From MPNP01 sp965215545 (GTDB lineage: Bacteria; Pseudomonadota; Alphaproteobacteria; Rhodobacterales; Rhodobacteraceae): 64,000 bases of DNA. The notes under the pieces are model-generated. The model made no database searches. It worked only from the letters and a program-made list of their open reading frames with translations, and was not told where the DNA came from. The number at the start of each line of letters is the position of its first letter. Position 1 is the stretch's first letter. The DNA lies in NCBI GenBank assembly GCA_965215545.1, contig OZ244066.1:2356001-2420000 (forward strand), given 5' to 3'. A program made the translations under genes and the position numbers. Below are positions 34,888 to 43,160 of the stretch, piece after piece.

Positions 34888-36059
34888 TCAGATTGATTCC
34901 GGGTCAGTGCCAGTCCTTAACTGATCGAGATAGGCCTGGTAGGCAAAGGAACGGTTCCGCTTGCGACCGGTGCTCTCGACAAGAACACCGATATCCTCCA
35001 GCATGCCGATGGCACGCATGGCCGTGGGCTTGCTCGCATTCACCAGCTTCATCGCGGTGGCCACAGTGACGATGGGCTGGTGCGGCAGACGCTCGAACAG
35101 CCGGATGGCGGACACGGAGATCGAGCCACTGGCTAAAATCCGCTCGCGATCCTGTGTGACAAGGGTGAACAGGCCATGCGCCGAGGTGATGGAGTCTTCA
35201 GCAATGGTCGCCACTCCATCGAAAAAAAGTCGAGCCATCCTTCCCAATCGCCTTCGGTGCGGACGTTGCTCAGGCGACGATAGTACTCGGCCCGGTTTCG
35301 CTTGAAGAAGAGGCTGAGATAGAGAAGCGGTTTCCTGAGCAGGCCCCAGTGTTCCAGCAGCACTGTGATGAGCAGGCGACCGATTCGACCGTTCCCATCC
35401 AGATAGGGATGAATTGTCTCGAACTGGACATGCAACAGTCCGGTCCGCACCAGAGGCCCCAAACCGTTCCCGTCATGGATGTATTTTTCGAATTCGCTGA
35501 GCAAGTCGGGAAGGGCGCTGTGCGGAGGCGGCACATGCACGGCGTTGCCCGGTCGACTGCCACCGATCCAGTTCTGACTTCGACGAATCGCACCGGGGCT
35601 TTTTTCGGCTCCACGAACACCACGCATCAAAAGCCGGTGCGTTTCATTCAGGAGCCGCATGGACAGTGGCAGGCCGTGTGGTGTGGCGATCTGCTGACGG
35701 GCATGGGCAAGCGCATCAAGGTGGTTGCAGATCTCCTCGACATCCGGACTGGGGGACGTGCCGTCCCCGGCCTCGAAACGCAGCAGGTCCACGAGCGATG
35801 CCTGGGTTCCCTCGATCTGCGAGGACATGACCGCTTCCTTGCGCACAAAGGCATAGATGAACCAGTCGAGCGCAGGCACCATCTCACCCGCAAGGTCAAG
35901 CCTTGCCAGCCCCATTTCAGCCTGCCGGAGCCGGTCTGCCAGCGAACTGTCAAGGACCAACGGCGGGTCGGCGGGTGGCAGGGGATAGGGCACGAAGGCA
36001 GACACCATCTCGCCACCGACATCGACACGCTCATGATCCCCTGTTTTGCGCTCCATGCC
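34888..36059 (-). pseudogene. Fic-family protein with one frameshift
   Basis: From ATG 36059 (MERKTGDHERVDVGGE) the frame gives a Fic_N region, an inhibitory motif SSQIEGTQ (S/TxxxEG) near residue 90, and a complete Fic active site HPYLDGNGRIGRLL near 215. It then continues to DWEGWLDFF, where a run of seven T (minus strand) shifts the frame. The downstream frame continues logically as DGVATIAEDSITSAH and a winged-helix C-terminus to 34888. One extra T would restore a protein of about 390 residues. Fic proteins transfer AMP from ATP to target proteins; N-terminal inhibitory-helix types are self-restrained. The catalytic half would still be made even if the break is real. Confidence 0.8.
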
Positions 36060-37029
36060 TCTTCGTCTGCCTTGAGGAACGGGTGCGTTACCCACCATCC
36101 ACCTTAGTAACTCATTCTTGACCAACATCATACCTCCGCTCCACATGCGGGAGCGAGTCTCCTGCGGCTGACTTTTACCGACATGTCCCGACGCGCCCCG
36201 GTTCCTGACCCGCTTCGGCCAAATCAGGCCACGCGTGCCAGGCGGAGCCCGTTGTCGTTGGCTGACCAGACAGCCCCATCCCATGGCAACCGGGGGGCCG
36301 CCCCGCGCGAGGCGGGCGCCCTCCGATAGCGCCGGCCAGTGTGCGCACTGGACGGGGGATGATCATCCAGGGCCTCGCATGGCCGCCATTGTCTCCGATG
36401 GCCGGGACTCATGCCGGCCATCCGGCCCACGGCAGCGCGGCGGGCGATCGCGGCCCATGGCCGTGATCGCATGGGGGGAGTCCCGGCGAACGCCGTGGCA
36501 GGAGCACCGACGCGATCCGTGTCCTGCAGCCGTGCCGTCGCTGCCACCTTGCGGGTCCCGGGGCCAAGGCGTCATGATCGGGGTCAGGTGGCGCCGGTCC
36601 TCGCAAGCAAGGCCTGGTACCCGCACGGGCGACACAGCGTCCCTGTCGCCGGCCCATCCAGGGCCCGGCGGGACGATCGTCCCTGGGGTGGGGGTCGCTT
36701 CTGTGGTGACCTCTTTTGTCCTGGCAAGGGGTGGTGGGGACTGTCGATGCGTCATCGGCGTACGCCTGTGTTGTCCTCCGTATGGAGGGGTTTCTGATCG
36801 GGGAGCACTCTCTCCGATTCCAGATCACAAACCCAGGGGAGTCGTCGTGCAGGGGGCGCGGCTGGGCGACCCGGAGGGCGGCATGGATCGGCGTGACTGC
36901 GAAACCATTCGGGAAACGGGGTGGCGTTTGCGCCGAACCGCTGCTTGGGGTGCAATGCGATTTTGGCAGATCACCTGTTATCAGGGACTTGCAGATCTCC
37001 GAGTCCGCCATATGGGGATCACGCCCGCA
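36060..37029. other. About 1 kb without a supported gene
   Basis: Very GC-rich DNA with long open frames on both strands (for example plus 36235 onward, minus 37089-36409), but the encoded residues are dominated by Arg/Pro/Gly/His without any domain pattern or start signal. A small perfect hairpin CCAGTG-TGCG-CACTGG is at 36335-36350. It is probably decayed or noncoding. Confidence 0.5.
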
Positions 37030-37035
37030 CATGTT

Positions 37036-37178
37036 CAATCCGAATTCAGGCCGATAGTGCTCTCGCCATCCCCCAACAAAACTGGCCATGCACGAGGAAA
37101 GGAACGGTCATACGAACATTGTTCATTGCCGCAGCGATCGCCGGAATACCGGTGATGGGTGCACGAGCGCCAAGCATG
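37036..37178 (+). repeat. Decayed repeat copy A
   Basis: The first part (AATTCAGGCCGATAG...CAACAAAA) recurs at 38698-38743. The second part (GAGGAAAGGAACGGTC and following) recurs at 39166-39260. The second part reads, without an intact start, as a signal-peptide-like stretch IRTLFIAAAIAGIPVMGARA, so these copies may be relics of a duplicated exported-protein gene. Confidence 0.65.
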
Positions 37179-37189
37179 ATCCTGTCAAT

Positions 37190-37343
37190 GAGAAATTGGC
37201 CCCGTTTCCAATCCGGAGTGGCACGGTTTGGCACTCCGAGGCATTGCGTTTCGACAAGACGGCGGACACGTGTCTTGCCCTTCATTGATCTTGATTGACC
37301 CTGCGGTGGGGATGATTGCAGCCCAGTAAGTGTCAACAGGCTC
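37190..37343 (+). mobile_element. IS5-type relic (3' transposase end and one inverted repeat)
   Basis: Matches the end of the intact element at 42219-43098 in reverse orientation. GGCATTGCG..TTCGACAAGACG corresponds to the transposase segment RGIAMRFDKT, the final codons survive as GMIAAQ-stop, and AGTGTCAACAGGCTC differs from the intact end at one base. Frameshifts are present and the other end is missing. Confidence 0.75.
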
Positions 37344-37350
37344 CGCTCCA

Positions 37351-37400
37351 TAATCTGACTTTACCCATGAGTTTTTTACGATTAACCTGATTTTACTCAT
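37351..37400 (+). promoter_or_regulatory. Two direct repeats upstream of the DUF4143 ATPase
   Basis: CTGACTTTACCCAT and CTGATTTTACTCAT are spaced 32 bases apart (three helical turns) in an AT-rich stretch ending about 30 bases before the start codon. This looks like a two-site operator overlapping the promoter. Confidence 0.5.
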
Positions 37401-37431
37401 ATTTTGACGTGTTATTGAGGAATTGATTTCC

Positions 37432-38580
37432 ATGGCATCGGGTTCAAAAATTCTGACGCGATACCTGCGAGAACCCATTCTGGAAGACCTGGTGCACAAG
37501 ATGGTTTTCCTCAGTGGCCCGCGACAGATCGGAAAAACCACGCTGGCACTCGACTGTCTTGGCGTACAGGATCGACACCATCCCGCCTATCTGAATTGGG
37601 ACAGCCCGCATGTTCGCAAGCCACTGCTTGAGGGTGAGATTCCCGGAGACCAGGCATTGTTGGTGCTGGATGAAATTCACAAGTTTCCCCGCTGGCGTAA
37701 TCTGGTCAAGGGATTGTTTGATACCAGAAAAGACAAAATGTCATTCTTGGTCACCGGTTCTGCAAGGCTCGATCATTACCGCAAGGGCGGCGACTCGCTG
37801 CAAGGCCGCTATCACCATTACCGTCTCCACCCTTTGTCGCTCAGTGAATTGACAACAACGCCCCATGCCAATGATCTTGAATTGCTCATGCGATTTGGAG
37901 GCTTCCCTGAACCCTTTCTCGCGGGCGACATGCGCACTTGGCGTCGCTGGCAACACGAACGCGTCACGCGAGTAATTTATGAAGATTTGCGCGATCTCGA
38001 GAATTTACGTCAGGTCGGGTTGGTCGAATTACTGGTCGAGGCGCTCCCCGGTCGGGTCGGCTCACCCCTTTCGATCAAGAGTCTGAGCGAAGATTTACAG
38101 GTCGCGCACGAAACGGTGAGCCGCTGGATTGAGATCTTGGAAAATCTCTATGTCTGTTTCCGGATACCTCCTTTCGGTGCACCACGCATTCGTGCAGTCA
38201 AGAAGGCGGCCAAGCTCTATCTCTGGGATTGGTCGAACGTCCCCGGAAGAGGTGAGCGTTTTGAGAATTTGGTCGCCAGTCACCTGCTCAAATACTGTCA
38301 TTTTGTTGAAGATACCGAGGGCTTTCGTATGGAACTTCGCTTCATTCGTGATACTGACAGGCGTGAAGTGGATTTTGTTGTCCTCAAGGACCGGCGACCT
38401 CTGTTTGCCGTAGAATGCAAGTCTGGTGAAAGGTCGCCAAGCCGTGCAATCGCGTATTTCCGCCAACGCACAGAAATCCCCCATCTTTATCAGGTCCATA
38501 TGGGCAGTCGGGATTTCATCTCCAACAGAACCCGCGTGATGCCATTCACGACTTTCTGCCAGGAGATGAATTTACCGTAA
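37432..38580 (+). CDS. AAA-type ATPase with DUF4143 domain (first copy)
   Basis: About 382 residues. P-loop FLSGPRQIGKTTLAL is near residue 28, Walker B LLVLDEIHKFPRW near 80, sensor region FLVTGSARLDHYRKGGDSL near 102. Then comes a winged-helix segment (SIKSLSEDLQVAHETVSRWI) and the C-terminal nuclease-like DUF4143 part ending in EVDFVVLKDRRPLFAVECKSG (PD-(D/E)xK-like). Function is unknown; this family occurs as isolated genes in accessory DNA and has been discussed as toxin- or defence-related. ATG chosen with GAGG eleven bases upstream. Codon use and upstream DNA are more AT-rich than neighbours, suggesting transfer. Confidence 0.87.
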   Translation: MASGSKILTRYLREPILEDLVHKMVFLSGPRQIGKTTLALDCLGVQDRHHPAYLNWDSPHVRKPLLEGEIPGDQALLVLDEIHKFPRWRNLVKGLFDTRKDKMSFLVTGSARLDHYRKGGDSLQGRYHHYRLHPLSLSELTTTPHANDLELLMRFGGFPEPFLAGDMRTWRRWQHERVTRVIYEDLRDLENLRQVGLVELLVEALPGRVGSPLSIKSLSEDLQVAHETVSRWIEILENLYVCFRIPPFGAPRIRAVKKAAKLYLWDWSNVPGRGERFENLVASHLLKYCHFVEDTEGFRMELRFIRDTDRREVDFVVLKDRRPLFAVECKSGERSPSRAIAYFRQRTEIPHLYQVHMGSRDFISNRTRVMPFTTFCQEMNLP

Positions 38581-38697
38581 CCAGGTTATGATGCACTGCC
38601 CCGAAAAACCCTGCCTGGACAATCAGGGACGGAAGAACGGCGCCTGATAAAGGGAATTCTTATGGGCAATCTGTGCAACCCCCCGCTCCACTTGCTC

Positions 38698-38746
38698 AAT
38701 CCAATTCAGGCCGATAGAGATCCCGCCGTCCCCTCAACAAAATCCA
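38698..38746 (+). repeat. Decayed repeat copy B
   Basis: CAATCCAATTCAGGCCGATAG and CAACAAAA repeat the first part of copy A (37036). Together with copy A it flanks the DUF4143 ATPase gene. Confidence 0.65.
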
Positions 38747-38788
38747 GAAAATTGATGATGGAGGCCCAGGACGAGGTTGCAACCTGTT

Positions 38789-39139
38789 TTCCGATAAATA
38801 CAGTTGTCGGAAAAACTGTCCTTTATTGATCGGGAATCGGCCATGGTTGCGATTGCGCAACAATGATCAGCCTGAACCAGTGCTGGACTGAGCCAGCCAG
38901 CACCACCGTCTTCGCCTGATGCCGTGCTCGGGCACAGTTTCGCGACTTGCCCGCTCCATAGTTCGTCGATCAGACCAGCTCTCCTGATTTTTAACCCCGG
39001 GATGGTCAGGGCCTTTGGCCCACCAGACACACTGGCGGTCTTTCTTGCCGCATTCTGGATCATGCTCGTATCTCCACTGGCAGTCCTCCTTGATGGTATT
39101 CTGTCCGTGACCGGTTTCCGACAACTGTATTTATCGGAA
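38789..39139. mobile_element. 351-bp element bounded by perfect 25-bp inverted repeats
   Basis: The 25 bases at 38789-38813 recur as an exact reverse complement at 39115-39139. Each end itself folds, since TTCCGA and TCGGAA flank TAAATACAGTTG. No transposase lies inside, though a minus-strand frame of about 85 codons (39124-38867) spans it. It interrupts material related to copies A/B/C. It looks like a miniature inverted-repeat element or a pair of hairpin binding sites. Confidence 0.6.
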
Positions 39140-39165
39140 GACTAAATCGCCTTTCCGGCATGGAA

Positions 39166-39260
39166 TTGGCCGTGCGCAAGGAAAGGAAACAGTCACACGA
39201 ACATCCCTCACTGTCGCAGCAGTCATCGAAATACCGATGACGGTTGCACGAGCGCAAGGC
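39166..39260 (+). repeat. Decayed repeat copy C
   Basis: Repeats the second part of copy A (AAGGAAAGGAAACAGTC and following) with roughly three bases in four identical. The signal-peptide-like frame is degraded (VTRTSLTVAAVIEIPMTVARA style). Confidence 0.6.
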
Positions 39261-39327
39261 GAGACACTGTCCGCAGGGATGGGCTTGAGTTGAGCATCAC
39301 CCCACATTGCAATGCCTGTGTTGCCAT

Positions 39328-39397
39328 GGTTGATCACGATACCAACCGTGATCAACCTGCTTTGGCGTTGCGGCAACTTTCTGGTTGCAACCAGAAA
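39328..39397. promoter_or_regulatory. Two palindromes upstream of the glycosyltransferase cluster
   Basis: GGTTGATCACG and CGTGATCAACC form an 11-bp inverted repeat over eight bases (39328-39357). TTTCTGGTTGCAACCAGAAA (39378-39397) is a perfect 20-base palindrome. They lie 50-120 bases before the first gene and could be operator sites. Confidence 0.5.
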
Positions 39398-39447
39398 AAA
39401 GCGAAGGGGTCGCCGCTTGGTGTCCCTGGTGTTGCGCCGCTGTCCCC

Positions 39448-40224
39448 ATGGTCATGATCCCTTGTTTCGTCATCTCCCTGCCCGACTGCACCGAGCGGCG
39501 GTCAGCCACCCGCACCCGACTGCAAGCGCTGGGGATCCCCTTCGAGTTCCTCGATGCCGTGGATGGACGGGAGGGCCTTCCACCGGACTATGAAAGCCAG
39601 ATTGATCGCGCAGAGACTAAGCGGCGTGGACGAGTGCTGGCCGATGCCGACTATGCCTGCGCCCTGTCCCACATCACAGCCTATCGCCGCATTGCGGCCG
39701 AGGAGATCCCCTACGCCCTGATCCTTGAGGATGATGCACTCCCCCAGCCAGCCCTCGCCGACTTCCTTGCCGGCCGGCACTACGAACTGGCCAGCGTGAC
39801 CCAATTGTATGTTGGGGGATACCCCTATGTGCACTGGCGCGGAGCCAGGAGGCTGTTTGCAGGCCATACGTCCCATGTGCTGGCGCCTATCATGCGGGGT
39901 GGGGCGGTGGCTTATGTTCTGTCCCTAGACACGGCCCGGTTCTTCCTCGCTCATGCCCTACCGATCACCAGTTCTGCCGACTGGCCCGACTGTGCTCGAG
40001 ACATTGTGGCCCGCCGGCAATGGCGGACTGTGTATCCTCTGCTGTGTCACCACCCGAGCCATCAGGAGCAAATATCAGGACAGTCGGTGCTTCTCACACA
40101 GAGCATGCGATCTGCGGCCATGGAAGCGAACATGCGGAAGATTTACTGGCGGCAAAAGCGAAGTGATCTGCCCCGCAAGCTCCTCTACAAACGCCTGCCG
40201 CGCGTCCGGTCGAGCGGCCGATGA
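39448..40224 (+). CDS. Glycosyltransferase family 25 (LPS-type) protein
   Basis: About 258 residues beginning MVMIPCFVISLPDCTERR, the usual GT25 opening (xxVIxLxxxxxRR). LGIPFEFLDAVDGR follows, then ALSHITAYRRIA and the catalytic acidic motif ALILEDDALPQP near residue 95, and GAVAYVLSLDTARFFL later. GT25 enzymes add galactose or related sugars to lipopolysaccharide or glycans. Two close ATGs (39448, 39454) are possible; no strong ribosome site is visible. The stop overlaps the next ATG. First gene of the polysaccharide cluster. Confidence 0.87.
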   Translation: MVMIPCFVISLPDCTERRSATRTRLQALGIPFEFLDAVDGREGLPPDYESQIDRAETKRRGRVLADADYACALSHITAYRRIAAEEIPYALILEDDALPQPALADFLAGRHYELASVTQLYVGGYPYVHWRGARRLFAGHTSHVLAPIMRGGAVAYVLSLDTARFFLAHALPITSSADWPDCARDIVARRQWRTVYPLLCHHPSHQEQISGQSVLLTQSMRSAAMEANMRKIYWRQKRSDLPRKLLYKRLPRVRSSGR

Positions 40225-40418
40225 TGCCTGGATCCGAGACGGCAACCCGAACCGTCGCGGTCGAGCTGACCGAGGACCAGCATCGCCTCTGCCAACGTCT
40301 GTCAGACCTGAACGGCATGTCGATAGCCCAGATCATCGAGGCCGCCGCCGCCAAGGGTCTTCAGACCCTGGCGACCGACATCCTGCGCGAGGCCGAGACC
40401 GGAGCGCGGTCGGCATGA
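40221..40418 (+). CDS. 65-codon ribbon-helix-helix-like small protein
   Basis: The ATG overlaps the GT25 stop (ATGATG), and its own stop overlaps the next glycosyltransferase ATG (ATGA), so it is locked between two enzyme genes. The sequence TRTVAVELTEDQHRLCQRL, then GMSIAQIIEAAAAKGLQTLA fits strand-helix-helix, like CopG/Arc folds. It could be a small transcription regulator of this operon or a protein-binding subunit. I cannot assign a named family. Confidence 0.6.
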   Translation: MMPGSETATRTVAVELTEDQHRLCQRLSDLNGMSIAQIIEAAAAKGLQTLATDILREAETGARSA

Positions 40419-41266
40419 CCCAGACCGTCATCTCGCTGTCGACCATCCCACCCCGCTTTTCCCATATCGGTGAGACCCTCCACACCCTCCTTGCCCAGAG
40501 CGTCCAGCCCGACCGGATCGAACTGTGGATCCCCCGGACCTACCGCCGCTTCCCTGCCCATGCCTTCGCTCTGCCCGCGGTTCCCGATGGTGTGACCATC
40601 GAGATCACTGACGACGATCTGGGTCCGGCCACGAAGGTCCTGCCCTGTGTCCGCAAGTACCGGGGCACGGACACCCGGATCCTCTATTGCGATGATGACC
40701 GGCTGTACTGGACACGCCTCCTGGAGACGCGCCTTGCGGCGGCTGCCAAGAGGCCGGATGCGGCCATCGCCGCCGTCGGGTGTGATGTGGGGTTCTTTCT
40801 CCGGCAGAAGGAAGGGAATCGCTCCAACCGTCCTCGCGTTAATCGGCGCCGCGGGGGCCTGCGAAACCTTGCCCGCAATATTCCTTATTGGTCTGCGCGG
40901 ATGGTTGCGTTCTCACAACGCAAGGGCGAGCAGTGGATGATCTGGCCCCCCGATTGCGGCTATGCGGACATCGTCGAGGGCTTCGGGGGCGTACTGGTCA
41001 AGCCCGACTTCTTTGATGAGGACGCCTTCGAGATTCCACCGGTCCTGTGGGCGGTGGATGATCTCTGGCTGTCGGGATGCCTGGCCCGCAGGGGGATTCC
41101 GATCTGGGTCGAGAAAACTGTGTGCCGGGGGCCCTTGAAAGCGAAAGCTTCCAGCAGCGGCGGAATTGCGACTCTCACGCATGCGACCATCGACGGCCAT
41201 TCCAGGCTGGAAGCCAACTGGGCCGCCATCCAGCACTTCCGGGATACGCATGGGGTGTGGCAGTAA
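40415..41266 (+). CDS. Putative glycosyltransferase (GT-A-like)
   Basis: 283 residues. The opening QTVISLSTIPPRFSHIGETLHTLLAQ, then the acidic motif ILYCDDDRLYW near residue 90 and PPVLWAVDDLWLSGCLARRG near 210 (a VDD pair) are consistent with a GT-A nucleotide-sugar transferase. No exact family is recognised. It is translationally coupled to the 65-codon gene and ends one base before the next ATG. Confidence 0.65.
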   Translation: MTQTVISLSTIPPRFSHIGETLHTLLAQSVQPDRIELWIPRTYRRFPAHAFALPAVPDGVTIEITDDDLGPATKVLPCVRKYRGTDTRILYCDDDRLYWTRLLETRLAAAAKRPDAAIAAVGCDVGFFLRQKEGNRSNRPRVNRRRGGLRNLARNIPYWSARMVAFSQRKGEQWMIWPPDCGYADIVEGFGGVLVKPDFFDEDAFEIPPVLWAVDDLWLSGCLARRGIPIWVEKTVCRGPLKAKASSSGGIATLTHATIDGHSRLEANWAAIQHFRDTHGVWQ

Positions 41267-41267
41267 G

Positions 41268-42173
41268 ATGCCTACTTCAACAAAGACTTGGCACCCGTCC
41301 GCACAGGCAGGACCGAACTACCGACATCCAAACCGCATTGGCTTGGGAGAGCGGCTGCTGCGCCGGTGCACAAAAGAGTACCTGAAGCAATACAGTCATC
41401 CGGTCCCGGCGGCCACACCCATCTGCCGAGCGGTGTTTCTGGGTTATTGGATCTCGACCAACATCATTCTTGACGGGATCTATGAGGGGTCGCAACTGGA
41501 CGCTCTCGCCCGCTTTGCCTTCCGTCAACTGGACCGTGCAACCACTGCGCTCGATATTGGGGCGAACATCGGCAACCATACGGTCTATCTTGCGGGGTAT
41601 TTCAGCCGAGTTGTCGCCTTTGAGCCCAATCCAAGGGTCGCCGACCTTCTTCGTGCCAACGTGATGGGCCTTGAGGGAACCGTCGATGTCGTTTCCCTCG
41701 GCCTGTCCGACAAGCCGGGCACACTGAATATTGCGATCCATGAAGGCAATCTGGGCGGCTCGCGTGTGACCAGGGGTCCTGGGGACACGACCACTGAGGT
41801 GAAGACGCTTGATTCTCTCACTACATCCCATGATTTGCATAATATCTTGTTCATCAAAATCGATGTTGAGGAGCACAAGGACTGGGTGATTGCGGGAGCC
41901 GGTGCACCGCTCAGGGAACACCAGCCGGTGATCGCCCTTGAGGGCTTCTACGCAATGGATCCCGCGAGGGGCCACCGTGTGTCGCGCCTGCTGGCCGATC
42001 GTGGCTACCGATACTATTTCGGTCTTCCAGACACCAAGCGAAGGGCAGACCGGTTCATTCCCAGACCCCTGAGACGCAAACGGCCGTTGTGGTATGAACC
42101 GATTGCCACGTTGAACGGAGCCGACCATGATCTGGCGATTGTGGTCACCCGACCGCTGGACTGGCGGCGATGA
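41268..42173 (+). CDS. FkbM-family methyltransferase 1
   Basis: About 301 residues. SAM motif I ALDIGANIGNHTVYLAGYF near residue 93, acidic motif VVAFEPNPRVADLLRANV near 115, and FIKIDVEEHKDWVIAGAG near 200 are FkbM hallmarks. It likely O-methylates a sugar in the glycan made by this cluster. The ATG (MPTSTKTW) lies one base after the previous stop. The IS5-type element has inserted just downstream. Confidence 0.85.
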   Translation: MPTSTKTWHPSAQAGPNYRHPNRIGLGERLLRRCTKEYLKQYSHPVPAATPICRAVFLGYWISTNIILDGIYEGSQLDALARFAFRQLDRATTALDIGANIGNHTVYLAGYFSRVVAFEPNPRVADLLRANVMGLEGTVDVVSLGLSDKPGTLNIAIHEGNLGGSRVTRGPGDTTTEVKTLDSLTTSHDLHNILFIKIDVEEHKDWVIAGAGAPLREHQPVIALEGFYAMDPARGHRVSRLLADRGYRYYFGLPDTKRRADRFIPRPLRRKRPLWYEPIATLNGADHDLAIVVTRPLDWRR

Positions 42174-42218
42174 TTGCCATTGCTGCCCCAAGGATGGCTT
42201 GTCTGCTCCGACATGCTA

Positions 42219-43098
42219 GGGCCTGTTGACACTTACCGGGCTGCAATCACCCCGGCCACGAGATAAATGAAGGCCGCGAAGCTTGTCAGCGTCTTGTCGA
42301 AGCGCATCGCAATGCCCCGGAACTCCTTGATCTTCGCGAAGAAGTTCTCGATCTGGTGCCGCCAGGCATACATGTCCCGATCATGCTCCCGAATCACGGA
42401 TCGGTTGCGTCTGGCCGGGAGTGCGGCCGTGATGCCGCGTGATTCGAGATCGGCAAGGAGACTGTCGGCATCGAAGGCCGTGTCGGCAATGAGGGCATCG
42501 CCATCGAGGTCCTGGAGGACCGCTTCTGTCCCCTTGAGGTCATGGGCCTGACCGGGCAGGATGACGAAGTGGACAAGGTAACCAAGGGCATCGGTGACAG
42601 CCACGATCCTGGTGGTCAGACCGCCCCTTGGGCGGCCGATCCCCTGATCGCAGGTCCCCCCACCGGTCATGCTCCCGATGGGGCGCCGGCGGCCTTGGCG
42701 TGCGCCTTGACGATGGTGCCGTCGATACAGACGTATTCGAGATCGAACTCCTCCGACAAGGCCTTGAAGATCTTCTCGAAAACACCCTTCTTGGCCCAGC
42801 GGCGGAAGCGCTGGAAGACACTGTTCCACTTGCCGAAGCGGGGTGGCAGGTCACGCCAGGGCGAACCGGTGCGGATGTGCCACAGGACAGCCTCGACGAA
42901 GAGACGGTTGTCGGCGGCGGTGCCGCCGGGGTCCCCGACCTTGCCGGGACAGAGGGATTCGATGCGGTGCCACATGCGGTCGGTGAGAAGGGATCGGTCA
43001 CTGTTCATGGGTCTGCTCCTGCCAGAGGGGATGCCGCCCGTTCCGGGCGGTCGTTGGGGGGCAGGATAGCAGCGGGACGGGGGAGTGTCAACAGGCCC
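42219..43098 (-). mobile_element. IS5-family insertion sequence, intact
   Basis: Perfect terminal inverted repeats GGGCCTGTTGACACT / AGTGTCAACAGGCCC lie inside a duplicated TA, 880 bp in all. It carries one transposase gene in two overlapping frames. Its presence between two methyltransferase genes splits the polysaccharide cluster. A relic of the same kind lies at 37190-37343. Confidence 0.93.
42233..43008 (-). CDS. IS5-family DDE transposase in two overlapping frames
   Basis: OrfA (43008-42667) starts MNSDRSLLTDRMWHRIESLCPG after GGCAGGAG and contains WRDLPPRFGKWNSVFQRFRRW and the first catalytic Asp in YVCIDGTIVKAH. OrfB (to 42233) lies in the -1 frame and contains GRPRGGLTTRIVAVTDALG, LIADTAFDAD (second Asp) and MYAWRHQIENFFAKIKEFRG (Glu region). 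OrfA ends at a TGA overlapping an ATG of OrfB (ATGA), so OrfB can be made by reinitiation or by -1 slippage near 42700. This is typical of IS427-like members of the family. Confidence 0.9.
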
Positions 43099-43160
43099 TA
43101 ACCCCGTCCCGTCCGCTCTTTCTGCACCGCCCTCCATGCGCTCAATGAGGCAATCGGGAA

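Noticed and set aside
36235..37155. Long open frame of about 300 codons on the plus strand, and a rival of 226 codons on the minus strand
   Set aside because: Residues are Arg/Pro/Gly/His-dominated on both strands, no start signal, no domain pattern; high GC alone produces such open frames.
38867..39124. Minus-strand 85-codon frame inside the inverted-repeat element
   Set aside because: No recognised domain or ribosome site; could be real cargo, but the evidence is insufficient to list it as a gene.
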